A stretch of DNA of 64,000 nucleotides from contig NZ_CP045503.2 in assembly GCF_007004545.3 (NCBI RefSeq), positions 528,501 to 592,500 on the forward strand, read 5' to 3'. Of the stretch, positions 35,931 through 45,144 are shown piece by piece; position 1 is the first letter of the stretch, and each line of letters opens with the position of its first letter. Position numbers and translations under genes: made by a program. The notes under the pieces are model-generated. The model searched no databases and was not told the origin of the DNA. It saw only the letters and a list, made by a program, of their open reading frames with translations. The stretch comes from Shewanella eurypsychrophilus (lineage in GTDB: Bacteria > Pseudomonadota > Gammaproteobacteria > Enterobacterales > Shewanellaceae).

Positions 35931-37943
35931 ATGAAGCTTAACCCCGGACAAGATGAAGCCGTACACTATGTATCTGGACCCTGCCTAGTACTTGCTGGTG
36001 CTGGTAGTGGTAAAACTAGGGTGATCATTAATAAGATTGCCCATTTAGTGCAGAAGTGTGGCTATAAAGCTCGGAATATTGCGGCCGTGACTTTTACCAA
36101 TAAAGCGGCTCGCGAGATGAAGGAGCGTGTCGCTCAATCTATGGGGCGTAAAGAGGCTCGCGGGCTATGGATTTCAACATTCCATACCTTAGGCTTAGAG
36201 ATTATTAAGCGTGAGCATAAAGTGGTGGGCTTAAAAGCGGGCTTCTCATTATTTGATGATCAAGACAGCTTGGCATTGCTAAAAGATCTTACCGAGGATG
36301 AATTAGACGGGGATAAAGATCTACTCAGAGCCCTGATGACAGCGATTTCAAATTGGAAGGGCGATCTTATTGTCCCTGAGCAGGCGATCACAATCGCTAA
36401 AGATGAGCAGTCACAGCTCTTTGCCGCACTGTATAAACGCTATGCCCAGCATATGAAGGCCTACAATGCATTGGACTTCGATGATTTGATCTTAATACCC
36501 ACGCTTATCCTGAGGCATAACGCCGAAGTGAGAGCGCGTTGGCAAACTCGCATTCAATATATGCTGGTGGATGAATATCAGGATACCAATACCAGTCAAT
36601 ACGAGATGGTTAAGTTGCTGGTGGGTGATAGAGCCAAGTTTACTGTGGTAGGTGATGATGATCAGTCTATCTATTCATGGCGTGGCGCTAAGCCGCAGAA
36701 CTTAGTATTGCTGGGGAAGGATTTTCCAGCCCTTAGATTGATTAAGCTTGAACAAAACTATCGTTCCAGCCAACGAATTTTAAGAGCGGCTAACATTCTT
36801 ATTGCTAATAACCCGCACGTTTACGATAAGGCGCTATTTAGTGAGCTTGCCTACGGTGAGCCACTTCGTGTACTCATTGCTGCTAATGAAGAGCAGGAAG
36901 CTGAGCGAGTCATTGCTGAGATGATCCGTCATAAGTTTATGGGTAAAACACAATACGGTGACTATGCCATTCTATATAGGGGCAACCACCAGTCACGTTT
37001 GTTTGAAAGAGCCTTGATGACTAACCGTATTCCTTACAAGATTAGTGGTGGTACCTCATTTTTTGGTCGGGCCGAAATCAAAGATATCATGGCTTATCTG
37101 AGATTAGTGGTTAACCCTGATGATGATAATGCCTTTCTACGCGTAGTTAACTTACCAAAGCGAGGCATAGGCCCCTCTACTTTAGAGCGTTTAGGTACCT
37201 TCGCTAATGAACGCCATATTTCTATGTTCGAGGCGAGCTTTGACTCTGAGTTGAATCATTATCTTCCTCCTGCAGCAATGGCTTCTTTATATAAATTTGG
37301 TAAGTTTATTGTTGATACGGGTGAAACGGTGAAGCGCGGTGAGCCTATTGACGCGATTAAACACCTGATTCGAAATATTAACTACGAAGATTACCTGTAC
37401 GAAACCAGTACCAGTGCAAAAGCTGCTGAGATGAGAATGAAGAATATCTCTGAACTCTATCGCTGGGTAACAGAGATGTTAGAAGGAGATGAGCTGGATG
37501 AAGGGATGACCTTACCTGAGGTCGTTACTCGTCTGACGCTAAGAGATATGATGGAGCGTAACAGTGAAGATGAAGGTGGTGATCAAGTTCAATTGATGAC
37601 GTTGCACGCTTCTAAGGGGCTAGAGTTTCCCTATGTATTTATGGTTGGCACCGAAGAGCGGATTTTGCCACATCAAAGCAGCATAGATGAAGGTAATGTC
37701 GAAGAGGAGCGCCGCCTTGCTTATGTCGGGATCACTCGCGCTCAAAAAGAGCTCTGGTTTGTATTATGCCGCGAGCGTCGTCAGTTTGGTGAAACCATGC
37801 GCTGTGAGCCTAGTCGCTTCTTACTGGAGTTGCCACAAGATGATCTTATTTGGGAGAATCGTAAGCAAGTCCAAAGTGAACAGCAAAGGGCCGATTCCGG
37901 CAAATCTAATATTGCAAACTTAAGAGATATGTTTAAAAAGTAA
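35931..37943 (+). CDS. rep: ATP-dependent DNA helicase Rep
   Basis: A 670-residue UvrD/Rep superfamily 1 helicase, 3'-5', assisting replication fork movement. The N-terminus [30 protein letters not shown] contains Walker A at 22-29. Other motifs are [12 protein letters not shown] (Ia), VDEYQDTN (II), [13 protein letters not shown] (III), QNYRSS (IV), [12 protein letters not shown] (V) and VGITRAQ (VI). The frame extends eight codons up to a TTG, but the ATG at 35931 gives the same N-terminus as E. coli Rep. The 250-base interval upstream shows no other feature besides the TetR operator. Confidence 0.95.
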   Translation: MKLNPGQDEAVHYVSGPCLVLAGAGSGKTRVIINKIAHLVQKCGYKARNIAAVTFTNKAAREMKERVAQSMGRKEARGLWISTFHTLGLEIIKREHKVVGLKAGFSLFDDQDSLALLKDLTEDELDGDKDLLRALMTAISNWKGDLIVPEQAITIAKDEQSQLFAALYKRYAQHMKAYNALDFDDLILIPTLILRHNAEVRARWQTRIQYMLVDEYQDTNTSQYEMVKLLVGDRAKFTVVGDDDQSIYSWRGAKPQNLVLLGKDFPALRLIKLEQNYRSSQRILRAANILIANNPHVYDKALFSELAYGEPLRVLIAANEEQEAERVIAEMIRHKFMGKTQYGDYAILYRGNHQSRLFERALMTNRIPYKISGGTSFFGRAEIKDIMAYLRLVVNPDDDNAFLRVVNLPKRGIGPSTLERLGTFANERHISMFEASFDSELNHYLPPAAMASLYKFGKFIVDTGETVKRGEPIDAIKHLIRNINYEDYLYETSTSAKAAEMRMKNISELYRWVTEMLEGDELDEGMTLPEVVTRLTLRDMMERNSEDEGGDQVQLMTLHASKGLEFPYVFMVGTEERILPHQSSIDEGNVEEERRLAYVGITRAQKELWFVLCRERRQFGETMRCEPSRFLLELPQDDLIWENRKQVQSEQQRADSGKSNIANLRDMFKK

Positions 37944-37984
37944 TGTGTTTAATGTTTGGTGCTTAACCAAGGTAAACGATAAGG

Positions 37985-40633
37985 TTAAGCACAGGCAACG
38001 TCGTTATTGTTAGTGGTCTGAGTGAGGCGAATAACTTCCCCTAGAGCCTGCCCTTGCCCTAGGCTAAAGCCAATTTGTTGCATCACCTTTTTTTGTTGTG
38101 CGGTTCTAATCCCATCGACAAAAACTGATAACTCAAGAGCTTGTGCAGTTAAGTAGTGAGCGGTCAACAACTTCAGATGCTGCTCACTCTCTAGATGGTT
38201 AGCGTAACTAGGGTCCAGCTTAAGGCCTTGTAGTGGCAAAAAGGTGAGACTGCTTAATGCGCTATGCGCACTTCCATAGCCTGTTAGTCCTAATTTGACA
38301 TCAATGCTCTTAAGAGTATCGAACGCATTGATGTGATTATCTGTATCTAAAATAAAGCCTTTTTCATCGAAAAATAGCCATAGCTGTTCAGTGGGGAAAA
38401 TGCTTTGCTTAAGTTTATTTTTCAGTTGTCTTACAGCATGTTTATGCTTTAGGTGCGCCGCAGAAATATTGAGGTGCAATGGTAAGTGTTCAAGTGAATG
38501 AGCTGATAACAGCTGATGTTCAATATTCAGCTTTTCTAAAAGGTAGATATCTAGCTCTGTGATTAAGTTGCAATGTTCTGCAATATTATTCAGTTGAGCC
38601 TGCTTCACCTTTCCCAGCATAGGGTGGTTCCAATAAAGACGCGGTTCTAAAGCGACTGTAGCCTGTTGGTCGAGGTTTTGAATGGGTACATAACTCAGCT
38701 CTAGCTGATGATTCGCTATTGCTCCTCTTAGCTCAAGCTCAAGCTCTATATCTTTGACTAATTTTTTATGAGATTTCTCATCAAAAATGACGTAGCAGCC
38801 TTTTCCTTTAGATTTGGCTTGATACATAGCTAAGTCGGCATCTCGTAAGAGAGACTCTGCAGTATCAGATTTATGGTTATTGCTAAAAGCAATGCCAATA
38901 CTTGCACCAGAGTTAAAGCTTTGATTGGCTAACTTATAGGGTTTAGCAAGTTCTGTTAACACTCTTTCTGCCACTTCTTTGGCGTCACTGGTTCCATTAA
39001 TACTATCAAGTAAAATAACAAACTCATCGCCGCCTATGCGTCCTAAGGTATCATTGTCCCGAATACAAGTTTGTAGTCGCTTTGAGGTTTCAATCAGAAA
39101 GCGGTCACCCTCTAGGTGCCCTAAGGTGTCGTTAATCAGCTTAAACCGGTCTAAATCGATGAAGAGTAATCCAAAGCGTTCTAAACCGTGTCTTCGAATA
39201 TGTTTCACTGCTTGAGTCAGTCGATCCATAAACATGGCGCGATTCGGTAGCTGTGTTAGGGAGTCGTGATTAGCATCGTAAACCAGTTGTTGTTCGACTT
39301 TACGCCTTTGGGCGACTTCTTTCTCAAGATCATGATTGAGTAATGCCAGAGCCTTAGTGCGAATAACGACTTTTTCTTCAAGCAGTTCATAACTCGATCT
39401 AAGCGATTCTGCTGACAGCTTTCTTTCAATAGCGGTCGCGATATGCTGAGAGACGAAGGTTAATAGCTCAAGATCTTTTTCCTGATAGCTTTGAGACATG
39501 CATAAGCTATATATTGCCAAAATGCCTTTGACTTGCCCATGGATAAAGAGCGGGATACCGATCCATTGAGAAATCTCTCGAGTGTAGTTAAGTTCCGGCG
39601 TTTTTGCATACACTAGGCCAGAGGCTATCAGTGAGTCCAAGTCATTGCGTTGTAGCAAGATAGGTCGACGATTTTTTATCACGTACTCGGTTAATCCATC
39701 ACAAGTCATTCTCGCTTGTGGCTGGCTTGTATCATCTTGAGTGACATAAAAAGGAAAACTTATCCGAGTGAGTCGATCATCAAGCAGGGCAATATAGCAA
39801 TTGTTAGCGGGTAATAGATGACTAATAACTCTGTGTAGTTCTGAATAAAATTGCTGACTGCTGATATTGGAAGTGGCGAGATCTGCTATTTCAAATAATG
39901 ACTTCTGCAGGCGTTCAGCGCGTCGTCTTTCGAATACTTCAGATTTTAATTTGTCATAGGCAATACTGAGTTCTTTGGTTCTTTGTTCTATAGCGAGCTC
40001 TAATTGTTCTTGATGCTGAAGACGTTCCAAGAGCCCTGATATTTGATAGCTGACAAAATGAAGCAGCTCTATTTCCATTTCGCTGAAATTAATATCAGAG
40101 GAATAACTTTGTACTACCAGTGCACCTGAAACGGTATTGTTAACTCTTATGGGGATCCCCAGCCAGAGGTGACAAGGAGCGCCTCTGCTGACAATTTCTT
40201 TATCTGCTATCAGTTTATCAAATATAGCTTCATCGCAGAGCAGTGCTTCGCCAGTTTTGAGTACATAACCTGTGAGGCCTGATAATAAGGTTCTAGAGGT
40301 GTTTTCCTTGGAATATAGTAAATCAGGATGGGGGTCCTTCTCATCAAGGAAAAATGGGATCTCTAAATTCTGAGAACTAGGGTTCAGTAATGCCACGAAA
40401 AAATTGTCGGCAGGGATAAGTAAATTAAGAGATCGGTGAACCTCTGAAAAGAATGCTTTAGGTGTATTAACATGAGCCGCGAGATTCGATATTTCTAGCA
40501 GTAAGTTCTGAGTGACTTCGGCCCGCTTATATTTAAGAGCTAAACTCTTTAAGCGTGCAATCCTTTTTTGCAAACGTTCAACATCACGAGGTGTATGTTG
40601 AATCAATTCTTCCCTAAACATGATTTCCGCCAA
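37985..40633 (-). CDS. GAF-GAF-GGDEF-degenerate EAL protein
   Basis: An 882-residue cytosolic signalling protein. Order: a short N-terminal helix, GAF 1 (about 40-205), a coiled coil, GAF 2 (about 245-405), a second coiled coil, GGDEF (about 450-610) and an EAL-like domain (about 625-870). The GGDEF signature RIGGDEFVILLD and DLDRFKLINDTLGHLEGD are intact, so it is probably an active diguanylate cyclase. In the EAL-like part the catalytic blocks are lost: ALEPRL stands where EAL should be and DDFGTG has become TGYGSA. Phosphodiesterase activity is thus unlikely. No membrane segment is seen. It might feed c-di-GMP to the nearby LapD-type receptor (inference). Confidence 0.9.
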   Translation of the reverse strand: MAEIMFREELIQHTPRDVERLQKRIARLKSLALKYKRAEVTQNLLLEISNLAAHVNTPKAFFSEVHRSLNLLIPADNFFVALLNPSSQNLEIPFFLDEKDPHPDLLYSKENTSRTLLSGLTGYVLKTGEALLCDEAIFDKLIADKEIVSRGAPCHLWLGIPIRVNNTVSGALVVQSYSSDINFSEMEIELLHFVSYQISGLLERLQHQEQLELAIEQRTKELSIAYDKLKSEVFERRRAERLQKSLFEIADLATSNISSQQFYSELHRVISHLLPANNCYIALLDDRLTRISFPFYVTQDDTSQPQARMTCDGLTEYVIKNRRPILLQRNDLDSLIASGLVYAKTPELNYTREISQWIGIPLFIHGQVKGILAIYSLCMSQSYQEKDLELLTFVSQHIATAIERKLSAESLRSSYELLEEKVVIRTKALALLNHDLEKEVAQRRKVEQQLVYDANHDSLTQLPNRAMFMDRLTQAVKHIRRHGLERFGLLFIDLDRFKLINDTLGHLEGDRFLIETSKRLQTCIRDNDTLGRIGGDEFVILLDSINGTSDAKEVAERVLTELAKPYKLANQSFNSGASIGIAFSNNHKSDTAESLLRDADLAMYQAKSKGKGCYVIFDEKSHKKLVKDIELELELRGAIANHQLELSYVPIQNLDQQATVALEPRLYWNHPMLGKVKQAQLNNIAEHCNLITELDIYLLEKLNIEHQLLSAHSLEHLPLHLNISAAHLKHKHAVRQLKNKLKQSIFPTEQLWLFFDEKGFILDTDNHINAFDTLKSIDVKLGLTGYGSAHSALSSLTFLPLQGLKLDPSYANHLESEQHLKLLTAHYLTAQALELSVFVDGIRTAQQKKVMQQIGFSLGQGQALGEVIRLTQTTNNNDVACA

Positions 40634-40818
40634 TCGCTAATTATTATTTGAGAGCTAGGATTTGGACTGCATTTGGACAAGAGATATAAATAGCATGAAA
40701 AAACAGCAGTGCCAAGTCATTATTTTGACGTTCATTGCGGGAAAGTAGTATTTATTGACTCTAAAAGGGCTAATTGGTTAAAAGTTGAGTGAACGAACAA
40801 CTAAATCAATAAAAAGAG

Positions 40819-40847
40819 TAGACGCGGACTAATATAATTCATATTAT
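40819..40847 (+). promoter_or_regulatory. Candidate stable-RNA promoter of the tRNA operon
   Basis: TAGACG, 17 bases and TATTAT, followed by a GC-rich GTGCGCC discriminator, which is usual for stringently controlled tRNA promoters. It ends 20 bases before tRNA-Arg. Confidence 0.55.
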
Positions 40848-40867
40848 GTGCGCCGCTAACAAGGCAG

Positions 40868-40944
40868 GCACCCATAGCTCAGCTGGATAGAGCGCACCCC
40901 TCCGGAGGGTGAGGCCGAGGGTTCGAATCCTTCTGGGTGCACCA
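40868..40944 (+). tRNA. tRNA-Arg(CCG)
   Basis: 77 bases including encoded CCA. Acceptor GCACCCA/TGGGTGC, anticodon loop CTCCGGA with anticodon CCG, T-loop TTCGAAT. First gene of the operon, matching argX in the E. coli argX-hisR-leuT-proM cluster. Confidence 0.97.
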
Positions 40945-41005
40945 GATTGATAGAACGCCATGTTAGTGATAGATGTAGATAGAAATGTAAAAGTTGAAAG
41001 TCAGT

Positions 41006-41082
41006 GGTGATTGTAGCTCAGTTGGTAGAGCCCCGGATTGTGATTCCGGTTGTCGTGGGTTCGAGCCCCATCAGTCACCCCA
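41006..41082 (+). tRNA. tRNA-His(GTG)
   Basis: 77 bases including CCA, with the extra 5' G typical of tRNA-His. Anticodon loop centred on GTG; T-loop TTCGAGC. It follows tRNA-Arg by 61 bases. Confidence 0.97.
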
Positions 41083-41119
41083 TTTCAATTAGTTTAATAG
41101 TTTTAAAGATACAAAGACT

Positions 41120-41196
<77 letters not shown>

Positions 41197-41272
41197 CATT
41201 TAAAAGGTATTGAATTGATTTTTGATTTGATATTTAGAGTTAAAAAGATTTATGGACTCTTTATGAGTAAAA

Positions 41273-41366
41273 GTGCGCAGCCCGATAGCGCATCCGGATT
41301 GAAACAAGAGTGGACCAGAGGGTCAGAGGTTCGAATCCTGCTTTTTATAAAAGATAGGGCCGACCA
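41273..41366 (+). pseudogene. Decayed tRNA-Pro copy 1
   Basis: The D-arm (GCGCAGCCC...AGCGCATC), the 3' anticodon-arm side plus variable region (GGACCAGAGGGTCAGAGG), T-loop TTCGAAT and 3' end CCGACCA all match tRNA-Pro. The 5' acceptor arm is replaced, about 14 bases are inserted in the anticodon arm, and about 20 bases separate the T-arm from the 3' end. It lies between the two intact tRNA-Pro genes. Confidence 0.8.
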
Positions 41367-41390
41367 CACTAAGTTTCAATAAAAAGATTA

Positions 41391-41467
<77 letters not shown>

Positions 41468-41474
41468 CTTTACG

Positions 41475-41507
41475 AAAAAGCCTTCTGAGAAATCAGAAGG
41501 CTTTTTT
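41475..41507 (+). terminator. Terminator after tRNA-Pro copy 2
   Basis: AGCCTTCTGA/TCAGAAGGCT with a GAAA loop and a T-run. It begins eight bases after the CCA. Confidence 0.92.
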
Positions 41508-41512
41508 CGTTT

Positions 41513-41567
41513 GGACCAAAAAGATCAAAGGTTCGAATTCTGCTTTTTATAAAAGATAGGGCCGACC
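41513..41567 (+). pseudogene. tRNA-Pro 3' fragment
   Basis: GGACCA, a T-loop-like GGTTCGAAT, then the same TGCTTTTTATAAAAGATAGGG insertion pattern as in the decayed copy at 41273-41366, and CCGACC. Only the 3' half remains; the final A of CCA is G. Confidence 0.65.
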
Positions 41568-41613
41568 GCGCTCAGTTTCAGTAAACAAGTTTACGGACTC
41601 TTAATGAGAAAAA

Positions 41614-41722
41614 GGTGCGCAGCCCGGTAGCGCATCACTATTTACTCTTTAAAAAGAGAGTAAGAGTGGACCAGAGGGTCAGAGGATTCGGATCCTAACT
41701 CTCTATAAATACAGGCCGACCA
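41614..41722 (+). pseudogene. Decayed tRNA-Pro copy 2, with hairpin in the anticodon arm
   Basis: It keeps the D-arm (GCGCAGCCCGGTAGCGCATC), GGACCAGAGGGTCAGAGG and the end CCGACCA. The anticodon loop is replaced by about 30 bases that contain a TTACTCT/AGAGTAA hairpin, and both the acceptor and T stems are broken. A terminator like the one behind intact copy 2 follows. Confidence 0.78.
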
Positions 41723-41733
41723 CTTTACTAGAA

Positions 41734-41768
41734 AGCCCTTCGAGAAATCGAAGGGCTCTTTGTTATTT
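41734..41768 (+). terminator. Terminator after decayed tRNA-Pro copy 2
   Basis: AGCCCTTCGA/TCGAAGGGCT with the same GAAA loop as the terminator at 41475-41507; tail CTTTGTTATTT. It is probably a diverged duplicate of that terminator. Confidence 0.82.
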
Positions 41769-41771
41769 AAA

Positions 41772-41822
41772 ATTGGCTAGAAGATTCAAATCCTCTCTCT
41801 TTACGACTGAATGGCCGACCAC
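41772..41822 (+). pseudogene. Second tRNA-Pro 3' fragment
   Basis: A T-loop-like AGATTCAAATCCTCT followed by about 20 unrelated bases and CCGACCA, again directly before a terminator. It is the most decayed copy of the series. Confidence 0.55.
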
Positions 41823-41827
41823 TTATA

Positions 41828-41855
41828 AAAAAGCCTCAGAGGTTATCTGAGGCTT
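41828..41855. terminator. Bidirectional terminator
   Basis: AAAGCCTCAGA/TCTGAGGCTTT with a five-base loop; the A-run before it gives a T-run on the minus strand. It closes the tRNA region on the plus strand and the bpf operon on the minus strand. Confidence 0.87.
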
Positions 41856-41883
41856 TGATAATGGGTTTAGCTAATGGGAGGGC

Positions 41884-43809
41884 CTAGTTAGGTCCAACAT
41901 CCACTGGTGGGTGAATATAGCCCATGTAGGCGCTGGTTTTTAATGGAACAAAACGCTCTAATTGAGGCTTCTCCTCTATGCCTGTCACTATGACCTGAAT
42001 ATCTAAACCTCTGGCGACATTAATCAAGGCACGGCACAGCTCGCTGCTATGTTCACTCTCATCATAATATGCAAATGATTGATCGAGTTTTACATAGCTA
42101 GGTCTGAGTGTTTGCAAGTAAGACATGGAGCCAAACTGACGACCAAAGTGATCGATGCCAAAGTGAGCGCCGTTATCGCGAATAATGGTGCAAAGTGCTT
42201 CACATGAGTCTGGATCACTGTAAACACCAGTTTCTGGAATATCAAAACAGATCCGCTCCGATAGATTCGATGAACGTAAGAAGGAATTTAACCATTCATG
42301 GAATTTAGGATCGCTTAAACTGTGAAAGGTTAAGTTAATCGCAATAGGTTCATAATTGCGCTCTAACAGTTTCTGTTCATTGAGGGTTTCTATCAGACAT
42401 TTGTCGAGAAGAGCGCCTAATGAAAGCAGTTCTACATAGGGCATAAACTGGCCCGCATGTATGGTCTTATCACCAATTTCGAGCTGACAATAGAGCTCTC
42501 TTTGGCTGATAGAGTCGCCATCATTGAGGTGTACTGGCTGCCACTTAAATTTAAATTGGCGGTTAGTAATCGCGTTGCTTAGATGTTCTCGCCACTGCTC
42601 ACGGGTAAACAACTGCTTTTCTGTCGTTTCAAACCAATGGAACACCTTATCTTCTTTAATCGCTTTCTGAAGGGCGTTATCTGTTTGGGCTAAGATGTCA
42701 GAGACTGACATTTGGCCTATACGTTCGGCAAGACCGATTGAGAAATTCTCATTAGGTTTGCAGCCAGCCTTAGACATCTCTTGGTTAATTGTTCTTATTA
42801 AGGTTTGTAAGTATTTACTGGTTTTTTCATGTTCTGCACTAGTAATTAAAAAAGCAAATTCATAAGCCGCAATACGGGCTATGACAGAGACAGTGATCGC
42901 ATCCAAGTGCTCTTTCATTTTTTCTGAAAGCAGCTTGATAGTTTCATCTCTGACTTGATAACCGTACTTGCTGTGGACCTCTTCTAACCAATCAAATTTA
43001 GCCATGACTAAGGCGCCACTTTTTGGTTCGCTTAACCAGCTATTTAGGCGGCCCATCATGTACTGACGGTTAGGTAGTCCAGAAACTTGGTCTATCAGGT
43101 TTTTCTTTCTTAGCTCGCCGACTTCTTCATCGAGTGAGTTAAAAATCTGCTTAAGCTGCTCAGACATGCTATTAAAGGCGAGAACCACTGACTTTAACTC
43201 CATGGTTTTTGGAATTTTCATATCAGGACCAAATTTACGTTGAGCTATCTCTTTGGCATGTTCTGCAATTTCGTGTAGTGGACGTAAAATCCATGTGAGT
43301 CCAAGGCGTGCACAGACAATTGCGATAAGAAAGAGCACAGAAAACACCATGATTGCGTTGGTCATGGTTCGCCACAATTCGTGATAACCGAAGCCTGGGT
43401 GAGCTGTTATTTCTAATCTAGCGAGCTGGATCCAACCCGATGTGATAGTGCTTTCTTTTTTAATCGTTTTAAAAAAATCGAGGTCAATAAACCATTGTGG
43501 TACACCTTGAATATTGACAGGATTTTCCCAAGCTTGTTGTTTACCATCTACAAGCCAAGTGAGTTTCACTTGTTGGTAATAACCGCCTTCAAAGATCACA
43601 TTGATCAGAGTTTCGGCACCAACAATGTCTCCTGCTTCAAGATCTGGGATCAACATAATCCCTAACGAGTTACTGGTGTTGTTGAGATCTGACTCCATTT
43701 GTTTGGTCAGGAAATTTTGAGTTTCAGTAAACTGTACATAGCCTAGACTCGCCACTACCAACAAAAATAGGCCAAATAGTAGTGAGTAAATCTGTCGAAA
43801 CAGTGTCAT
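41884..43809 (-). CDS. bpfD: LapD-type c-di-GMP receptor (BpfD)
   Basis: A 641-residue inner-membrane receptor. A membrane segment (about 5-25), a periplasmic LapD/MoxY-type domain (about 26-150), a second segment (about 152-175), HAMP (about 175-230), a degenerate GGDEF domain (AAYEFAF in place of GGDEF, about 310) and a degenerate EAL domain (about 400-635, RELYCQLE where EAL should be). Both catalytic centres are lost, as in P. fluorescens LapD, which binds c-di-GMP in its EAL domain and then sequesters LapG in the periplasm. It ends the operon, 8 bases after the protease gene, which supports this role. Confidence 0.93.
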   Translation of the reverse strand: MTLFRQIYSLLFGLFLLVVASLGYVQFTETQNFLTKQMESDLNNTSNSLGIMLIPDLEAGDIVGAETLINVIFEGGYYQQVKLTWLVDGKQQAWENPVNIQGVPQWFIDLDFFKTIKKESTITSGWIQLARLEITAHPGFGYHELWRTMTNAIMVFSVLFLIAIVCARLGLTWILRPLHEIAEHAKEIAQRKFGPDMKIPKTMELKSVVLAFNSMSEQLKQIFNSLDEEVGELRKKNLIDQVSGLPNRQYMMGRLNSWLSEPKSGALVMAKFDWLEEVHSKYGYQVRDETIKLLSEKMKEHLDAITVSVIARIAAYEFAFLITSAEHEKTSKYLQTLIRTINQEMSKAGCKPNENFSIGLAERIGQMSVSDILAQTDNALQKAIKEDKVFHWFETTEKQLFTREQWREHLSNAITNRQFKFKWQPVHLNDGDSISQRELYCQLEIGDKTIHAGQFMPYVELLSLGALLDKCLIETLNEQKLLERNYEPIAINLTFHSLSDPKFHEWLNSFLRSSNLSERICFDIPETGVYSDPDSCEALCTIIRDNGAHFGIDHFGRQFGSMSYLQTLRPSYVKLDQSFAYYDESEHSSELCRALINVARGLDIQVIVTGIEEKPQLERFVPLKTSAYMGYIHPPVDVGPN

Positions 43810-43817
43810 CTTTCTAG

Positions 43818-44525
43818 CTACTCCAATCTTAATTTGGGTGTTCTGAGTCTTTCGACACCCAATCTATGTTTGAGATCATTCCATTTCGCTAGTTTTTTAG
43901 ATGAACCAGCTAGAACGCCTCGTCCTTTTTCTTTGTTTAACCAAAGCTGTCGACCATTAAAACTGTATACCGGTAGTAGATCTTTTCTCTGTGTTGCTGG
44001 CTTAATTCTTCTGTCTAAATTGTCTAGCACCAAAGGAATTGAAGAGGGTTTCTCATAGTAAGCGAGCACCATGTGATACTGATTGACTGTGGTCGCTTTT
44101 ACCATGGTGATCCTTAATTTATCTTCAGAGATCCCTAGTTGTAGTAAGGTAAAATATTTAGCAATAGAGAAATCTTCACAATCCCCACCGTTAACACCAA
44201 TGAACTCCATGGGGGTAGCCCAATAATTGTTATCACCCCAAAGCTTTATGTCGTCAACAAAACGGAAAAGATTAAAAAAGTTATTCACTTTAGTGATCTT
44301 TTCAATTTCACTAAGACCTTGAGACGCATCGAGCACTTTAAACCAAGCTTTAGCGCGTTTACCTGCCCGCTCACCATACTTAGACTCAAGTGTTGAGACT
44401 ATATGTCCCTTATTGAGCTTTTGGGTCGGAGAAGCATATAGGCACGAAACCGCTAGAGTCAGTGCCACTACGATGAATTGGCAGACTTGTTTAAATGATA
44501 ATGTACGACTAAGCCTGCCTTTCAT
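43818..44525 (-). CDS. bpfG: LapG-type periplasmic cysteine protease (BpfG)
   Basis: A 235-residue bacterial transglutaminase-like cysteine protease with a signal peptide (about 10-31). The triad is Cys116 in GGDCEDFS, His151 in QYHMVLAYY and Asp168 in LVLDNL. Asp115 and Glu117 beside the cysteine match the calcium-binding residues of P. fluorescens LapG. It should cut the adhesin at its TAAG site (residues 102-105 of the 3875-residue protein) and release it from the cell surface when c-di-GMP is low. It lies between the OmpA-like and LapD genes with short gaps. Confidence 0.94.
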   Translation of the reverse strand: MKGRLSRTLSFKQVCQFIVVALTLAVSCLYASPTQKLNKGHIVSTLESKYGERAGKRAKAWFKVLDASQGLSEIEKITKVNNFFNLFRFVDDIKLWGDNNYWATPMEFIGVNGGDCEDFSIAKYFTLLQLGISEDKLRITMVKATTVNQYHMVLAYYEKPSSIPLVLDNLDRRIKPATQRKDLLPVYSFNGRQLWLNKEKGRGVLAGSSKKLAKWNDLKHRLGVERLRTPKLRLE

Positions 44526-44544
44526 AGTGCTCAGATTAATGCCT

Positions 44545-45144
44545 CTATTTCACTTCTTCATCGACGGTATAGATATGCCACTTCATATCAGCCGTTGTAT
44601 CTTCTCCGGTAACTTCGGCAATAACACGCCTGTTTCGGGTATGAGCGATATCTGTACCGCTTTCATCAACGGGTCGATCATAGCTATAACCTATCGCAGT
44701 TAGCCTATCGGATGCAATGCTGTAACGCTCTGCTAATAGTGAAGTTACTGCATCGGCACGATTTTGTGACAAGGCCAAATTATGCTCGTAAGAGCCTGTT
44801 TTACTACAATGACCTTCAATGGTGACTTGCGTATTGGGGAACTCACTCATAAATGAGGCGATGACTTCCACTTGCTCATAATACATTGGGTCAATGTAAA
44901 AAGAGTCATTTGGAAATAAGATTTTAAGCTCTGAACGTTCGTTTATCGCTGTGACTTTTCCACAGCCATAGTTGTCAATGGTGGCACCCATGACGGTATC
45001 GTTACAGCGCTCACGGGCGACAATAACACCGTCAGTATCCAAATCATTAAGATCATGGACTTGAGTCGTATTGCCATCCATAGTCACTATGCTGGAGCAT
45101 GCACTGAGTAAAGTGATGGCTAAAATTGAGATGAAGGTTTTCAT
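44545..45144 (-). CDS. OmpA-family lipoprotein of the bpf operon
   Basis: A 199-residue protein with a lipoprotein signal ending in LSAC (Cys16) and a C-terminal OmpA/Pal-type peptidoglycan-binding domain (about 75-190: TIEGHCSKTGSYEHNLALSQNRA, then SYDRPVDES). It probably tethers an outer-membrane component to the cell wall. The same type of gene occurs in this place in the S. oneidensis bpfA operon. Its ATG shares one base with the stop of the TolC-like gene (TAATG). Confidence 0.88.
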   Translation of the reverse strand: MKTFISILAITLLSACSSIVTMDGNTTQVHDLNDLDTDGVIVARERCNDTVMGATIDNYGCGKVTAINERSELKILFPNDSFYIDPMYYEQVEVIASFMSEFPNTQVTIEGHCSKTGSYEHNLALSQNRADAVTSLLAERYSIASDRLTAIGYSYDRPVDESGTDIAHTRNRRVIAEVTGEDTTADMKWHIYTVDEEVK

